From Delphinus delphis (taxonomy: Eukaryota > Chordata > Mammalia > Artiodactyla > Delphinidae), in the NCBI RefSeq assembly GCF_949987515.2, contig NC_082700.1, positions 33,939,380 to 34,003,379 on the forward strand: DNA of 64,000 nucleotides. Reading direction: 5' to 3'. How positions within the stretch are numbered: position 1 is the first letter of the stretch; each line of letters opens with the position of its first letter. A program made the position numbers and the translations under genes. Shown here piece by piece: positions 10,644 through 22,369 of this stretch. The notes below the pieces were generated by a model. The model worked only from the letters and a program-made list of their open reading frames with translations. It had not been told where the DNA came from and did no database searches.

Positions 10644-10766
10644 ACATTTTCTTTATTTATCCACCAATTAATGCTGGACACGTAGGTGGTTTCCATACCT
10701 TGGTTACTGTGAATAATACTACACTGAATGTAGGACTGCAATTATCTCTTACAGATAGTGATTTCA

Positions 10767-10784
<18 letters not shown>

Positions 10785-10800
<16 letters not shown>

Positions 10801-10996
10801 TTTTTCTGTACGCGGGCCTCTCACTGCTGTGGCCTCTCCCATTGTGGAGCACAGGCTCTGGATGCCTAGGCTCAGTGGCCGTGGCCCACGGGCCCAGCTG
10901 CTCCACAGCATGTGGGATCCTCCCAGACCGGGGCACGAACCCGTGTCCCCTGCATCGGCAGGCGGGCCCTCAACCACTGCGCCACCAGGGAAGCCC
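10785..10996 (-). mobile_element. CHR-2-type SINE, minus strand
   Basis: Poly(T) followed by the inverse of the CHR unit, ending CCACCAGGGAAGCCC. Both pol III boxes are present on the minus strand. The left flank is (TA)n and the right flank L1 sequence; no target duplication is visible, unlike most of the other short copies here. Confidence 0.93.
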
Positions 10997-11328
10997 TTGT
11001 TGTCTTTTTGATAATAGCCATTCTGACAGATATGAGGTGATATTTCATTGTATTTTTGATTTGCATTTCCCAGTGGTTAGTGTTCTTGGCCATTTTTTCA
11101 TATATGTTGCATGTCTTTTTTGGAAAATTGTTTACTTGGGTCCTTCACCCATTTTTAAATGATGTTATTTGTTTTTTTGATATTGAGTTGCAAGAGTTCC
11201 TTATATATTTTGAGTATTAGCACCTTATAGGATATGTGGTTTGCAAATATTTTTTCCAATTCCTTAGGTTGTCTTTTTATTTTGTTGATTATTTATTTTG
11301 CTGTGCAGAAGCTTTGCATAGAGAATTT

Positions 11329-12031
11329 CACCCAGAGACTGTAGAATAACTATTATTTTAAGCATACTGAACAGAATTATAAATATTAACCATGTGCTAG
11401 TCCATAAATCAAGTCTCAGAAATTTTCAGATGATTCAAAGCATACAGAGTATATTCTTTGACAACAGTATCTTAGTCTAGACAGCAATAAAAAATGATGA
11501 TTATAAGTCCTTGTATATGTATGTATAAGTAAAGAGACGGTGATAAGTCTTGGGAAGCTAAATGCTCTTATAGTATCATAAATTATCAATAGATAATCTA
11601 TAAAATCAATAAATTAAGGAAAAGTAACATAGTATATTATTTTTAAAGATTGGAATAAATACTCAAGGAAATAACTTGAAAAATTAAAAGTTGTTGCCTG
11701 TGGGGAATGGTTTTTGGACTGGAAAATTCAGGAATTTCTGTTTTTTGTTATGGGCCTTTTGTCAATTTTTGCACAGAGTTATTATGCTTAAATATTTAAG
11801 GGAAATCAAACCCAAATGAAATCCAAAAACAAAAATTAATTTGATTTTTTTTTTTTTTTTGCCTAAAATACCATTGGATTAGCCTCCCTAGACCAAATTC
11901 TTCCACCATCTAACTAGCATATCTAAGAAGACACAGAATAAGGCAAAACCTCTCTACGCACCATAAACTAGGATTTGAAATCAGCCTATTGCAGACTCTA
12001 GGAGGAAGTTTTTCAAATCACAAGGCTGAAG
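11329..12031. other. No gene or repeat recognised
   Basis: AT-rich with a 16-T run at 11845-11860. No nameable element. Confidence 0.45.
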
Positions 12032-12044
12032 TATGCACTCTTTT

Positions 12045-12247
12045 TTTTTTTTTGCGGTACACGGGCCTCTCACTGTTGTGGCCTCTCCCGTTGCGGAGCA
12101 CAGGCTCCGGACGCACAGGCTCAGTGGCCATGGCTCACGGGCCTAGCCGCTCCGCTGCATGTGGGATCTTTCCGGACCCGGGCACGAACCCGTGTCCTCT
12201 ACATAGGCAGCCAGACTCTCAACCACTGCGCCACCAGGGAAGCCCCA
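12045..12247 (-). mobile_element. CHR-2-type SINE, minus strand
   Basis: Inverse of the CHR unit from poly(T)/GCGGTACACGGGCC to CCAGGGAAGCCCC. The 13-bp target duplication TATGCACTCTTTT lies at 12032-12044 and 12248-12260. The A- and B-boxes read on the minus strand. Confidence 0.95.
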
Positions 12248-12260
12248 TATGCACTCTTTT

Positions 12261-13539
12261 AAAAAGCCACATGCTGGCCTTTTCACCCCAAATAAATCCC
12301 CGTTCTGAACCTCTGTTCTCTGGCTCAGAAATTCAAGTGCACCCAGAAATTTAACCCAAAAGTGGGGCAGATCTTCTGACATGATGGCTATGTACCATAC
12401 CAGAACAGTCACAGTAGGGGACCTTGAAATAACAATCTTCCCGAATCCACTGCTGGACTGCAACAACAACAGTTTGACAGGAAATCGTCACGGCTCTGTG
12501 TCAAGTGTGGGGAAGTGATGATCATCAGTGGTACATTACTTTTTTTGATAGAGTCCCAATAATCAGTTAAAGTGCTTTAGATATGGCCAAGACAGGAAAG
12601 AAGCCCTAGTAACAAATTGGTTTTGCATTTTTGTATTGTATTTTGCATTTAGTTTGCATAGAATTATATATTACAATTTTGTTTTTGCTAAACCCCTTCT
12701 CTTATAAATGTCAAAGAACCTATCATTCAGGAAAAGGTTATCCTATTTCAATTCAGGAAAACAGTAGTAAAAGAAAGCCTATTTGATACAAGGATTTGAG
12801 CATATGAACATGCCTGCAAGCTGTTAAATGAAGAGGTAATTTGAGTAGAATCTATTTTTGCATAGAATGAAGTCAAATAAAATCTTCAATTTTACATAAT
12901 ATTTTTATTGTATTTATGGTAAATACACAAAGAAAAAAGAATATGCTGCATCATGTTAAGGATTGACTGTCTCTATTTTTATTTTCCATAGTGACCATAA
13001 ACTACTTTTAGATAGGAAATATGTATATTAATTTTAGAAAAAGATTTAGTAGGACAGTAAATATTCTTGTGGAAAAATAGAAAATTAAGAACTAAAAAAA
13101 TTTCTAGACACAATAAACTTAGCAGAAAGATTGTATTTGACAACAAAATATGATTTAAAAAGTCACTAGTTGCGCAGGATGGTCAAGTATCAGTTGGTTC
13201 TTTTCTCAACTCCTTCTTTTCATGCTCCTGGCATTCTTGATTACCATGATTACAATTCCATCCACATTTTTTCTCGATTCTGTCTCTGACTTCTACAGTT
13301 AGATCTCTTCTTCTAAGATGGTTAGTGAATTTTTAACATTTTTACATGCTTTTTACAGCCTGATAGCACTCTGACAATATAAACAAAATCTTGACTGTTG
13401 GATGGCTTGACCTCATTAGACAGTATAAAATTATTTTTTAAGAGAACTTGAACTTCATAAGTACCAAACATCTAAATATAGTATAACTCATGATAAAAAT
13501 GAATATCTAGAATGTAATATAATCTATTTGCTACAGTGG
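12261..13539. other. No gene or repeat recognised
   Basis: AT-rich except 12280-12540, which is GC-richer and unassigned. No frame longer than about 110 codons, and none with a domain. Confidence 0.45.
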
Positions 13540-13900
13540 TCTTCCACACCTTCACTCCCATTAAAGGTATAGTGTATTTCCCTGCTTGTTGACTTTGATC
13601 TTATTTATTTGATTTATTTTGGCCAATGAAATATTAACAGGTATAAAGAAAGCAGAAGCATGAACTGTGCTTGTATAGTTGGGCTTGTCCTTATGTTTCA
13701 GCCATAGCTATAAAAATAACTTACCAAGGCTACCTAACTGGTCCAAGAAGGCTGAGAGACATAAGGAACAGAGCTGCCTCAAGATGAGCCCTGCTTTGAT
13801 CAGTCACTCAGACATGTGAGAAATAATAAACTGTTAATTTAAGCCACTGAATTTGGAGATGCATTGTTATATTGAATATAGAAATTGGTACTGATAAGTG
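13540..13900 (+). repeat. Decayed mammalian LTR-like repeat
   Basis: 'ttggccaatgaaatattaac' near the start, 'tcactcagacatgtgagaaa' and 'taatttaagccactgaattt' near the end follow the order seen in old ERVL-type LTRs whose 3' part reads AATAAA...TTTAAGCCACTG...GGTACTGATA. Ends are not resolvable and no retroviral gene is attached. Confidence 0.5.
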
Positions 13901-13904
13901 GGGT

Positions 13905-13970
13905 GCTGCAATTATATATATTATGTAATATATATATGCAATCATATTTATATATACATATATATATTAT
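13905..13970. repeat. TA-rich low-complexity tract
   Basis: Imperfect TATATA array with interspersed G/C. Confidence 0.85.
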
Positions 13971-14284
13971 TGGTTTTAGGATTGGAAAGTGTTAGGGTGG
14001 TAGGTGAGAAACTTGTTATAAGATATAAGGAATTGGATGCTTAAAAAACTTACAGCTTTGACAACAGAGGAAGCCTGTTGGAGTAGTGAAGTGTGACAAT
14101 GTGAAGAATAGTAGATGGAATTGGAAATAGTTGTTCAGCTGAGAGGTGAGAGTGGAGATGGTAACTACTCAAGTGTATTGTAATGTAGAGCAGGGTATAA
14201 ATGTATTGCATGTCACTTTAGGGAGGAAATAGTAGCAAATTTAGAAGGTACAACCTTTAGATCTCTAATTGTGCCCAACCTTTT
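13971..14284. other. No gene or repeat recognised
   Basis: Purine-rich plus strand (GAGAGGTGAGAGTGGAGATGG near 14140); possibly antisense L2 but not assignable. Confidence 0.4.
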
Positions 14285-14715
14285 CTGCCTCTCTGGTTTC
14301 CTTTGCCATTTGCTTCAGTCACCTTGTCCCTTTTTTCAGTTTCTTGAATGCAATGGTCTGTCTCCCTCTTCTGAACATACACCTCCCATTTTCCTCACTC
14401 TGACCTCTGAAAAGAAACAATCTTTCCCCCACTTCCTTCCTCCAGGCATCCTCCATTCCTGTCCCACCAACCTCCATTTAACCCTTCTCTCACTTTATGC
14501 AATAGTACTTTTCTGGGTGTTTTTTGTGAGACCCTGGAGGACATCATGCTTCCCAGCTAAACATTAACAAAGACTCCTGTTTTTTTCCCGTCACTGTACT
14601 CATCTCAATATTTGTGTTATTTCTTGGTTATTCTATGTCTTTTCTATTAAACTGTAAGTTCTATGATTTTGATGTATTTTACATATCTGGCATTCAAGAA
14701 ATACTTGTAGCAGGA
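14285..14715 (+). repeat. L2 LINE 3' region, plus strand
   Basis: Pyrimidine-rich sense-L2 phrases ('ttgcttcagtcaccttgtcc', 'tgtctccctcttctgaacat') end in 'aactgtaagttctatgattt' and 'ctggcattcaagaaatactt', corresponding to the L2 terminus (actgtaagctcc...ctggcacatagtaggtgctcaataaat). The 98-codon frame is a by-product. Confidence 0.55.
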
Positions 14716-15699
14716 ATGCACGAATATAGGGAAACAGTTTAATGGATATAAAATTTAATAAATCCTCCATCTGTCCAGAAGCAAAATGGGCTGCCTTTAA
14801 ATTACTGAACTTGTGATCACTTGACATTTTTAACCAAAGGATGAATGACCATCTGTCAGTGATAAGGATGTTCCAGAAGGGTTTACACAAATAGTGTAGT
14901 GGGAAGTTGATGGTCTCTGAGGTTTTTTCTGACCTTTATATTCTGTGACTTACAAATGAACTTTATAATACAACTTGCTTGTAAGTTAGAACTGCCAGTA
15001 TTTCAAAAATAATTATTCTGAAATACTACAGGATGAGACCCATTGAGTACTGCACATTAAATTATGGTCAATGATTGAATAAAACAGTGAAATTGAGAGA
15101 TGCTTTTCTTTATTTTTCTTCCTTCTCCAGCTAAGGATTTGAAGACACATATTAATTCAATGAGGTGTTAAATTGAAGTTTGGTCCAGATTAAGTTCTAG
15201 AACTCAAGATTCAAGAAACTTCCTTTGCATCTTGCATAGTGAGATGTTCAATATCTTAAACCATAAGAAAAATAAGTATATTATTTGGCATACTGAATGA
15301 TTAGAACTAAAATAATGTAAAAGCGTTTTCAATTTTCTAGTGAGAATACAACTAATTTCAGAAAATTCTGCAATTTCCATTCACTTTGCCTTCCATTTCA
15401 AAAATTATATTATACACGATGCCAAATATTAGAATATAGAGTATTTCCTTCCCATAAAGTAAGTTCTTCAAAACCTAAATATATTTGTTTCTAAGAACTT
15501 ACCATCTTATACGAAAAAATGTGTTTATAAATTTAGACATTTATAATACATCAGATGCCATTAGAAAAATAGTATTTCAATTACTCGTACTATGGATGTA
15601 TTTGCACTAATAACTGTTTTTTTAAAATGTAAATTATGTGTTAATATGAAATGCATTAGCCATTATGCAGGTCCATGATACTTATTTTCTTTTGTTTAT
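14716..15699. other. No gene or repeat recognised
   Basis: AT-rich unassigned sequence with no distinctive signal. Confidence 0.45.
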
Positions 15700-15935
15700 T
15701 TAACTCTTTTTTAGTGCTTACTTAATGGCAGGTTCTATTCTAACAACTTTTAAAATATTAACTGGTTAAATCCTGATAAAAACCCTACAATAGAGGTACT
15801 ATTAATTCCAATTTGCCAAAGAAGAAACTAAGATAAATAGATGTTTAGTCAATTGACTAAAGCCACAGGTTGTAAGTAGTGAAACTAAATTTGAATCAAG
15901 GCAGTTTGATTGCATATCACACTCTGGGATGAAAA
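15700..15935 (-). repeat. MIR SINE, minus strand
   Basis: Antisense MIR order: 'tagtgcttacttaatggcag', 'aaccctacaatagaggtact', 'aatttgccaaagaagaaact', 'gccacaggttgtaagtagtg', 'tttgaatcaaggcagtttga'. Confidence 0.75.
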
Positions 15936-18409
15936 ATGAAGAGTAAAAGTCTCTTGCACCATTCCTTCCTCATACTTTTACCACTTCTTAGAGGTAAGCA
16001 TATTTAACCTTTAGTGTTCATAACTGTTTCTGGTAGATATCATCATAACTTAAATAAAGACCATATACCTTTGTTAACTGATTTTTTTTGAAACATAAGG
16101 AAATTTGAACACACTACTTATAATTCTCTTTCAATCTCCATCCCCATACTTCTGTTGTTGTGTTTTGATTATATTAATTCTTACTCTTGATCCTTTAAGA
16201 AATATACTTAAATATCTAATTTAAATCTATCAACTTTAGCTATTTTTCATCTAAATAACCCTTCTCTTACCTTTACTCCTCATCTTCTGTAAGCCAGGAT
16301 ATTACATAATTAAAACTTATATAATTTGCATTTTATAGAGAAACATGGTTGATTTAAAAGTTAAAAACAAATAAAAAATATTGACATTATGCTGATGTAA
16401 TCATTATTTAACTTAGAACCACATTCTATGAAAGATATATAATCCAATATTAAAATTTGGAGTTTTTTTCCTTATAATTACTAAGAATCATGTTATAGAA
16501 TCTTTGCTTAAAGGAAGACCATGCTTTTATACTGGTCTCCTGATTCATTGATGACGTTGTCAAATATCTATCAGGTTCAATTTTATACATAACCATTGCA
16601 ATAGGGTTTACAACATGGCTAATTCCTATAACAGTATCTGTATGTATGTGCATAAATATACATGAATGGGTAGCTCTTCACTCTTAAAGATATTTATAAA
16701 TAAGCATAATAACTTTATGTATAAAATAGGAAAAATTGTATAGTGTTTTTACATATGTAATAAGTTTATGAATTACTCCAATTTGAAGTTTGTCAGTATA
16801 ATGTAGGATATATTTTTAGTTCTTTAGTTAATAAAACCATTACGTGTCTATGACGATCCATTAACCCCCAAGGAACATAAAATAATTATACGAAGCAGCC
16901 TATTGCAGAAAAGATTTAACAGTGAGTTACTCTACCTTCTCTTGGTCAGCTTTATATATTTTGATTTTGTTTCCCTCTCAATAAAATCAATAATTCTGAG
17001 ACTTTTAAACAAACCTAGTTCACTTTGTCCTGTACATTAAGATATCATCGTTGCTCATTGTGGTTGCCATTTACATTTTCAGGGAGACTTTTTAGCATAT
17101 TCTCATCATTAAAGGCAATTTTTTTTATCTGATTCTTATGATAATGTTGAAAAAGTTGCTAAATATTGTGAGTGGCCTAGTTACTAAGATGTCTTTATTA
17201 CATGAACATAGACATTCCTTGCTTGCAGGATTACCCCTTTCCTACCCCACTTAAGTGAGGATCTCAGAGAAAAGGAGAGGAGGAGAAATATTTAATTAGT
17301 AGGATGACAATTATTTAAGAAAAACAATGGAAAATGATGTCTGCTATGCTAACTCAAACCTATTACCAACATGTATATTTTATTCATTTGGCAAATTATA
17401 TTTATCTGGATATTTTCCTATTGTAGTTACTCAATGTCTAGTTTTTTAACATTATTGTTTTTATCTCATTTTCAATATTATGATTTGAGCAATTATGCCA
17501 TAATAACATCAAAATTGCATGTAGTATTAGTTTTAACATTTTAAATCTTAGAATAATCGACAGATTCTTTTGAAAAATTTAGTCCAAATAATTTAAAAGT
17601 GACTGATAAACACAGTACAAAGTGAAGGATTGTGTAATAGAATGGAGCATTCTATCAAAGGTTTTAAAATAATATAATGGTAAGTAGAGTTTACTTCAGA
17701 GTTTAACATGAAGATATTCTTACATAATATGCTCTGAGAATAATCATGCCCCAATATCATTATTGAATGTCCATAAATGGAAATATCATCAATGCTTTTG
17801 CATTCATATATTTTTGGGGAAAATAATCTAAATAAGCATCTACACTGAATACAGTAGCACTCACACAATATCTAATATTTATTAATCAATATACCAATCA
17901 CTACAAAGTGGCTATTCCTTGCAGACACAAATTACTTGTATAGTTTATGTGAAAATAACAATCTTTTTCATTAAGGCTTGCATGAATGTTTCTAGAGACA
18001 GGTGTATTAAAGTAACTATCACCATATTCACAATCCAAATCACCTATACACACATAACTTCATCCCAAACTCATGGTGCTCAGCATGGTGGACATATTTT
18101 GGTGTCGCTAGAGGTTTAAAAATCGATATATGGGGGTAGAATTCTTTTTTTAAATAGTGATATTTTAACAATAGATTAAACCCTAAATAAATTCCTCAAG
18201 TTTTTATGGGACAATGCAGTTGACTTCATATCTCTTCTGGAAAAAGGCAAGGATATGCAAGTACTTATATGGGGATAAATGAGAACAACTAACTTTTATG
18301 TATACTTTGTTAAGAAATAGAGGAAGTGTTAGAGGTATTCTCATTTTAGAAAGAGGTGATTATTTTCAATTTTGGCACTGAAAATAATATTTTCCAATGA
18401 TTTTTAACA
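15936..18409. other. No gene or repeat recognised
   Basis: About 2.5 kb of AT-rich sequence; the short frames here (for example 17593-17868 minus) carry no recognisable motif. It may contain repeats too decayed to recognise by eye. Confidence 0.4.
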
Positions 18410-18562
18410 TTTATATATAGATGTATATATATTATACAAAAGTATATCATGTATATATAATATATACACATCACATATTTTATATATACACATCACATCG
18501 CACAAAAGTATATATGTGTGTATTGTACATATATGTATATATACGTATATACACATATTTAT
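18410..18562. repeat. TA/CATA-rich cryptic microsatellite
   Basis: Imperfect ATATAC/TATG arrays with two near-copies of a TATACACATCACAT motif (around 18464 and 18486). The Tyr/Ile/His-rich minus frame is a by-product. Confidence 0.85.
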
Positions 18563-19031
18563 CTTTCCAATAAATTTATAAGGACTAGCTATATTCAAAT
18601 TAATAAGATATAGAAAATATTCAGGATATAATAACAGATAATATAAAGGTGGAAATTGATAAGTTAATTGAAACATAACGGAGACAGAGCTTAATAGATT
18701 GTGAAGAATCAAACAAATATAGGTGAATAGATATACAACATTTGTCATAAATATAACCTTAACACTTTTTCATAATTTTCACACACTAAAATTCACCGTA
18801 TTGTTAAAATGTTACTAAGTAACATCTTAAAGATACTTACACTATAGTTTGTAACTGTTGTTATGTCTAACACTGACTCAATTATTTTCATCCAAACATT
18901 CCTCTTCAGTATCTAGATATTTCTTTTAGCTTCTTCTTTGGAAATCAATGTAACAAACTTCTGTCTTTACCAATAGCATAAAGTTGCTTTGAGCTAATTA
19001 TGAAAAACATTTTCAATTTTATTTAAACCAG
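18563..19031. other. No gene or repeat recognised
   Basis: AT-rich, nothing nameable. Confidence 0.45.
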
Positions 19032-19237
19032 TGTTTCCCAAACAGAGGTTGTTTTACCCTCAAGCAGACACTTGACAGGTCTATTTTGGACGTCACAACC
19101 TGAAGAGGAGGTGCTACTGACATCTAGTGGGTAGAGGCCAGGGATGCTGCTAAACATCCTACAATGCACAGGGCAACCTCCCATAACAATTATTTGACCC
19201 AAAATGTTAATATTGCCAAGGTTGGGAAACCTCGCTT
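19032..19237 (+). mobile_element. MER20-like hAT-Charlie DNA transposon
   Basis: Begins CAGTGTTTCCCAAAC and ends with its near-inverse GGTTGGGAAACCTCG, the terminal inverted repeats of a non-autonomous hAT element. The body has the characteristic 'gtgctactgacatctagtgg', 'gtagaggccagggatgctgc' and 'atcctacaatgcacagggca'. Flanking octamers share TTTAA (atttaaac / ctttaagc), consistent with a decayed 8-bp target duplication. No transposase is encoded. Confidence 0.88.
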
Positions 19238-20236
19238 TAAGCAAGTTGTGTTCAGTCCCTATATCTAGAGAATTATTTAAGATCTTTAAAAGAAGTAGCC
19301 CAAATTCTCATGACCTAAGCAGCACTGTGTAGAATCAAGTTCTGTCATTATTTTGTATTCAAAAATCATCAAAAAAACCTTTCAAAGCCTCCACCTAGGT
19401 GATGATATTTTCCATTTCTTTCTAAATTTTTTGATTTTGGTATCTAATAATATTTTAATAATTATTTACATTGGGATCAAGTTCTTTTGATCAGGACCTT
19501 GATAGATGCATAATATAATAAATCTGGCATGCCTGTGTTCATCAGGGCTGGTTTCCACAGAGGCCCAGGGCCTGTATGTTGTAATCCACTCTTTCCTGTA
19601 AAACATCTTGTAAGCGGTAGAATAGAACTTGAAGAGATAATCTATCCCCTCTGACCACTCTAGGCGACATTCTAACTACAATAAATTATGCCATATTGAC
19701 AAAAAATTAAGATATCCTTAGAAAAAAACATTGCCAACCTTCTTCAGTATCCTGTTCAACTCAATTGAAATGATTGAGGGAGTGCATAAGTGTGAAATAA
19801 ACTGGGATCAGTGACATCATTAATTTTTTTCTCAAAATAAGATGTGGGATAAAATGTGTTAAACTAAATGGCTTCTTACCATGACATGAAAATATTCTGA
19901 GTAAAGTCAGAAAAAGTTGCTCTATTGAAGTCATTGAAAGTTATGTTCTATTTGGAATTTTAAAATATTTTCTGAGTCTCACACTCAGTATTTATGATTA
20001 ACTTCTAATCAATTCATTAAATATGACACCAGCCATATTTCTAATTTCCTTTGAGATCTATTTCTGTGAAGAATTTCACAAATAGCCTCTGATTTATGCA
20101 TGTGATCATGTGTGTGTATGTATAACAGATTATACATATATTTGGTACATATATGTCTAATATATATTTTATATGTATGTTTGCATATATATTCAATTAA
20201 AATATCTACAAATGTTTATAAATTTTAATCTGTGTA
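19238..20236. other. No gene or repeat recognised
   Basis: Unassigned. The (TA)-rich stretch at 20120-20200 is low complexity. Confidence 0.45.
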
Positions 20237-20251
20237 AAGAATAAACGTACA

Positions 20252-20467
20252 GGGTTTCCCTGGTGGCGCAGTGGTTGAGAGTCCGCCTGTCGATGCAGGG
20301 AATACGAGTTCGGGCCCCGGTCCGGGAAGATCCCACATGCCGCGGAGTGGCTAGGCCCGTGAGCCATGGCCGTTGAGCCTGCGCGTCCTGAGCCTGTTGC
20401 TCCGCAACGGGAGAGGCCACAATAGCGAGAGGCCTGCGTACCGCAAAAAATAAATAAATAAATAAAT
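20252..20467 (+). mobile_element. CHR-2-type SINE
   Basis: Full unit from GGGTTTCCCTGGTGGCGCAG to a tail of (AAAT)n rather than pure A. The 15-bp target duplication AAGAATAAACGTACA / AAGAATAAATGTACA (20237-20251, 20468-20482) has one C/T difference. The AAAT tail suggests microsatellite conversion of an older poly(A). Confidence 0.95.
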
Positions 20468-20482
20468 AAGAATAAATGTACA

Positions 20483-20746
20483 ATAACTGATGCTGAGCAC
20501 TTATGTTATAGTTATTTATTTCTTCATGAGAAATCATAATCTGAATTAGTAGAGAGGTAAGCTTTGTGGCACATACTGAGCAACAATTTTGTCAATTCAT
20601 ATATTTTAACTAAAAAAAAGAAAATATAGAAATTATTTTAAGATACTATAAGGTACTATTATAAAAACCCTAATCTTTATTAAATGAAGGATGGTTGTAT
20701 TTCAATGAAAACAAATGTGTTTAATCATACTACCTGCCTTCAAGGA
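20483..20746. other. Short unassigned stretch
   Basis: AT-rich, nothing nameable. Confidence 0.4.
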
Positions 20747-20749
20747 AGA

Positions 20750-20783
<34 letters not shown>

Positions 20784-20784
20784 T
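20747..20784. repeat. (TA)n followed by poly(T)
   Basis: About ten TA units then 17 or more T, immediately left of the mariner. Confidence 0.9.
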
Positions 20785-20889
20785 GCAGTATACTGTCAAC
20801 AAAACTATTTGGTTTGCCAAAAACTTCCTTCAGTTTTTAAGTAAAAATAAAAGACACATTTTTCATTTTCACCAATAACTTTATTGAAC

Positions 20890-22200
20890 AACATATTCAC
20901 CTTTTTATTCCACTACCTTCTGCCATTTTTTCAGGCAACTTCACAATTCCATCTTCCCAAAACTTTTTATCTTTTTGAGCAAAGAACTTTTACAGCCCAG
21001 GTGCCTTTTACAGTTTTCCAGGGAATTGAATTTTTTTTCCATTAAGAGAATTTTGTGAAGACCATAATAAATGGAAATCTGAAGGTGCAATGCTTGATGA
21101 ATACAGTGGATGAATCAGAACTTTCCAGACAAGCTGCGACAGTTTTTGCCTGGTCATCACAGAAGCATGTGGTCTTGTGTTATCCTGATGGAAGATTATA
21201 CGTTTTCTGTTGACTAAATCTGGATGCTTTTCGTTGAGTGCTGCCTTCAATTGATCTAGTTGGGAGCAGTACTTTTTGGAATTAATTGTTTGGCTTTCTG
21301 GAAGGAACTCATAATAGAAGACTCGCCTCCAATCCCACCATATACACAACATTACCTTCTTTGTATGAAGACTGGCCTTTGGTATAGTTGATTTCGCTTG
21401 CCCCATGATCTCTTCTGCTCCACATTATTGTACAGTATCCATTTTTCAACTCCCATCACAATTTGTTTTAAAAATGCAGTATTTTCATTATGTTTAAGTA
21501 GAAAATTACATGCTGAAATATGGTCAAGAAGGTTTCATTCGCTTAACTTATGTGGAACCCAAACATCAAAGAGATTAATATAACCAAGCTGGTGCAAATG
21601 ATTTTCAACGCTTGCTTTGGATATTTTGAGTAAGTCAGCTATCTCCCACATGGTATAAAGTTAACTGTTCTCAATTAATGTCTCGATTTGATCTCTATCA
21701 ACTTCAACTGGTCTACCCAACTGTGGAGCATCGTCCTGCGAGAAATCTCCAGCATGAAACTTCACAAATCACTTTTGACACGTTTTGTCAGTCACAGCAC
21801 TATCTCCATAAACTACACAAATCTTTCTGTGTGTTTCAGTTGCATTTTTACCTTTCTTGAAATAATAAAGCACAATATGCTGAAAATGTTGCTTTTTTTC
21901 TTCCATTTTCAATATTAAAATGGCTACACAAAAATACACCAATTTTGGGCTTCCCTGGTGGCGCAGTGGTTGAGAGTCCTCCTGCCAATGCAGGGGATGC
22001 GGGTTCGTGTCCCGGTCCGGGAGGATCCCACATGCCGTGGAGCGGCTGGGCCCGTGAGCCATGGCCGCTGAGCCTGCGCGTCCGGAGCCTGTGCTCCGCA
22101 ACGGGAGAGGCCAAAACAGTGAGAGGCCCGCGTATCGCAAAAAAAAAAAACCCAAAAACCAAAAAACACACCAATTTTGATAAGCTATTTTTTAAATGCA
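20890..22200 (-). pseudogene. Mariner transposase pseudogene
   Basis: A mariner transposase cuts and pastes the element at TA sites using a DDD catalytic triad. The longest open part (21406-21008, 132 codons) keeps the first Asp in the WWDW motif, the second in HQDNTRPH and the third in SIAPSDFHLL, with exactly 34 residues between the last two, the DD34D mariner signature. Upstream, in other frames, are a WVPHKL motif (near 21556) matching the conserved mariner WVPHEL and a helix-turn-helix-like segment ending before it. Frames are broken by stops and frameshifts, and a SINE sits in the N-terminal region (21948-22167). No functional protein can be made. Confidence 0.88.
21948..22167 (+). mobile_element. 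CHR-2-type SINE inside the mariner
   Basis: Full unit starting at the 'gggcttccctggtggcgcag' head, with a tail of A interrupted by C. The target duplication ACACCAATTTTG occurs at 21936-21947 and 22168-22179, so it landed in an already resident mariner. Sequence is close to the consensus of the other copies. Confidence 0.95.
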
Positions 22201-22369
22201 GATGTCACAATATAATCTAACAAAATTGTTTCAAATGAAGTTAAAGACAACTAAGTGCTACTAGAGCCATCTTACAGAAAAAGATGAACGAACTTTTTGG
22301 CCAATCCAATATTTTAATACAAGGCAGAATAAAGTATGTCTTACAATAAAAGTAGAAGTAAAACACAAT

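Larger units (their letters stand above)
10050..11328 (-). mobile_element. L1 3' portion, minus strand, broken by a microsatellite and a SINE
   Basis: Read from the minus strand, 11328-10430 is the C-terminal part of L1 ORF2, with landmarks such as 'ctgtgcagaagctttgcata' at its 5' edge, 'gccattctgacagatatgag' and 'tgttgcaaatggcaaaattt'. 10430-10050 is the 3'UTR. It is truncated at its 5' side. A (TG)n(TA)n array lies at 10559-10640, and a CHR SINE at about 10785-10996 with no clear target duplication. Relative to the L1 copies at 25.2 kb and 59 kb, roughly 150 bp of ORF2 is missing at the SINE junction. Confidence 0.88.
20808..22309 (-). mobile_element. Mariner DNA transposon, dead copy with nested SINE
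   Basis: The left terminus TTGGTTTGCCAAAAACTTCC and right terminus (complement of GAACGAACTTTTTGGCCAAT) are inverted repeats, each flanked by TA, the mariner target dinucleotide. Subtracting the internal SINE leaves about 1.28 kb, the normal mariner length, so the element is complete end to end. It encodes a transposase on the minus strand (separate entry). The right end is much better conserved than the left. The family resembles the Tc1/mariner elements of cattle and whales. Confidence 0.93.

Noticed and set aside
10562..11011. 149-codon plus-strand frame
   Set aside because: It consists of microsatellite-encoded Cys/Val and Ile/Tyr repeats, an antisense L1 piece and a SINE.
18404..18748. 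114-codon Tyr/Ile-rich minus-strand frame
   Set aside because: Derived from a TA/CATA-rich cryptic microsatellite; no domain.
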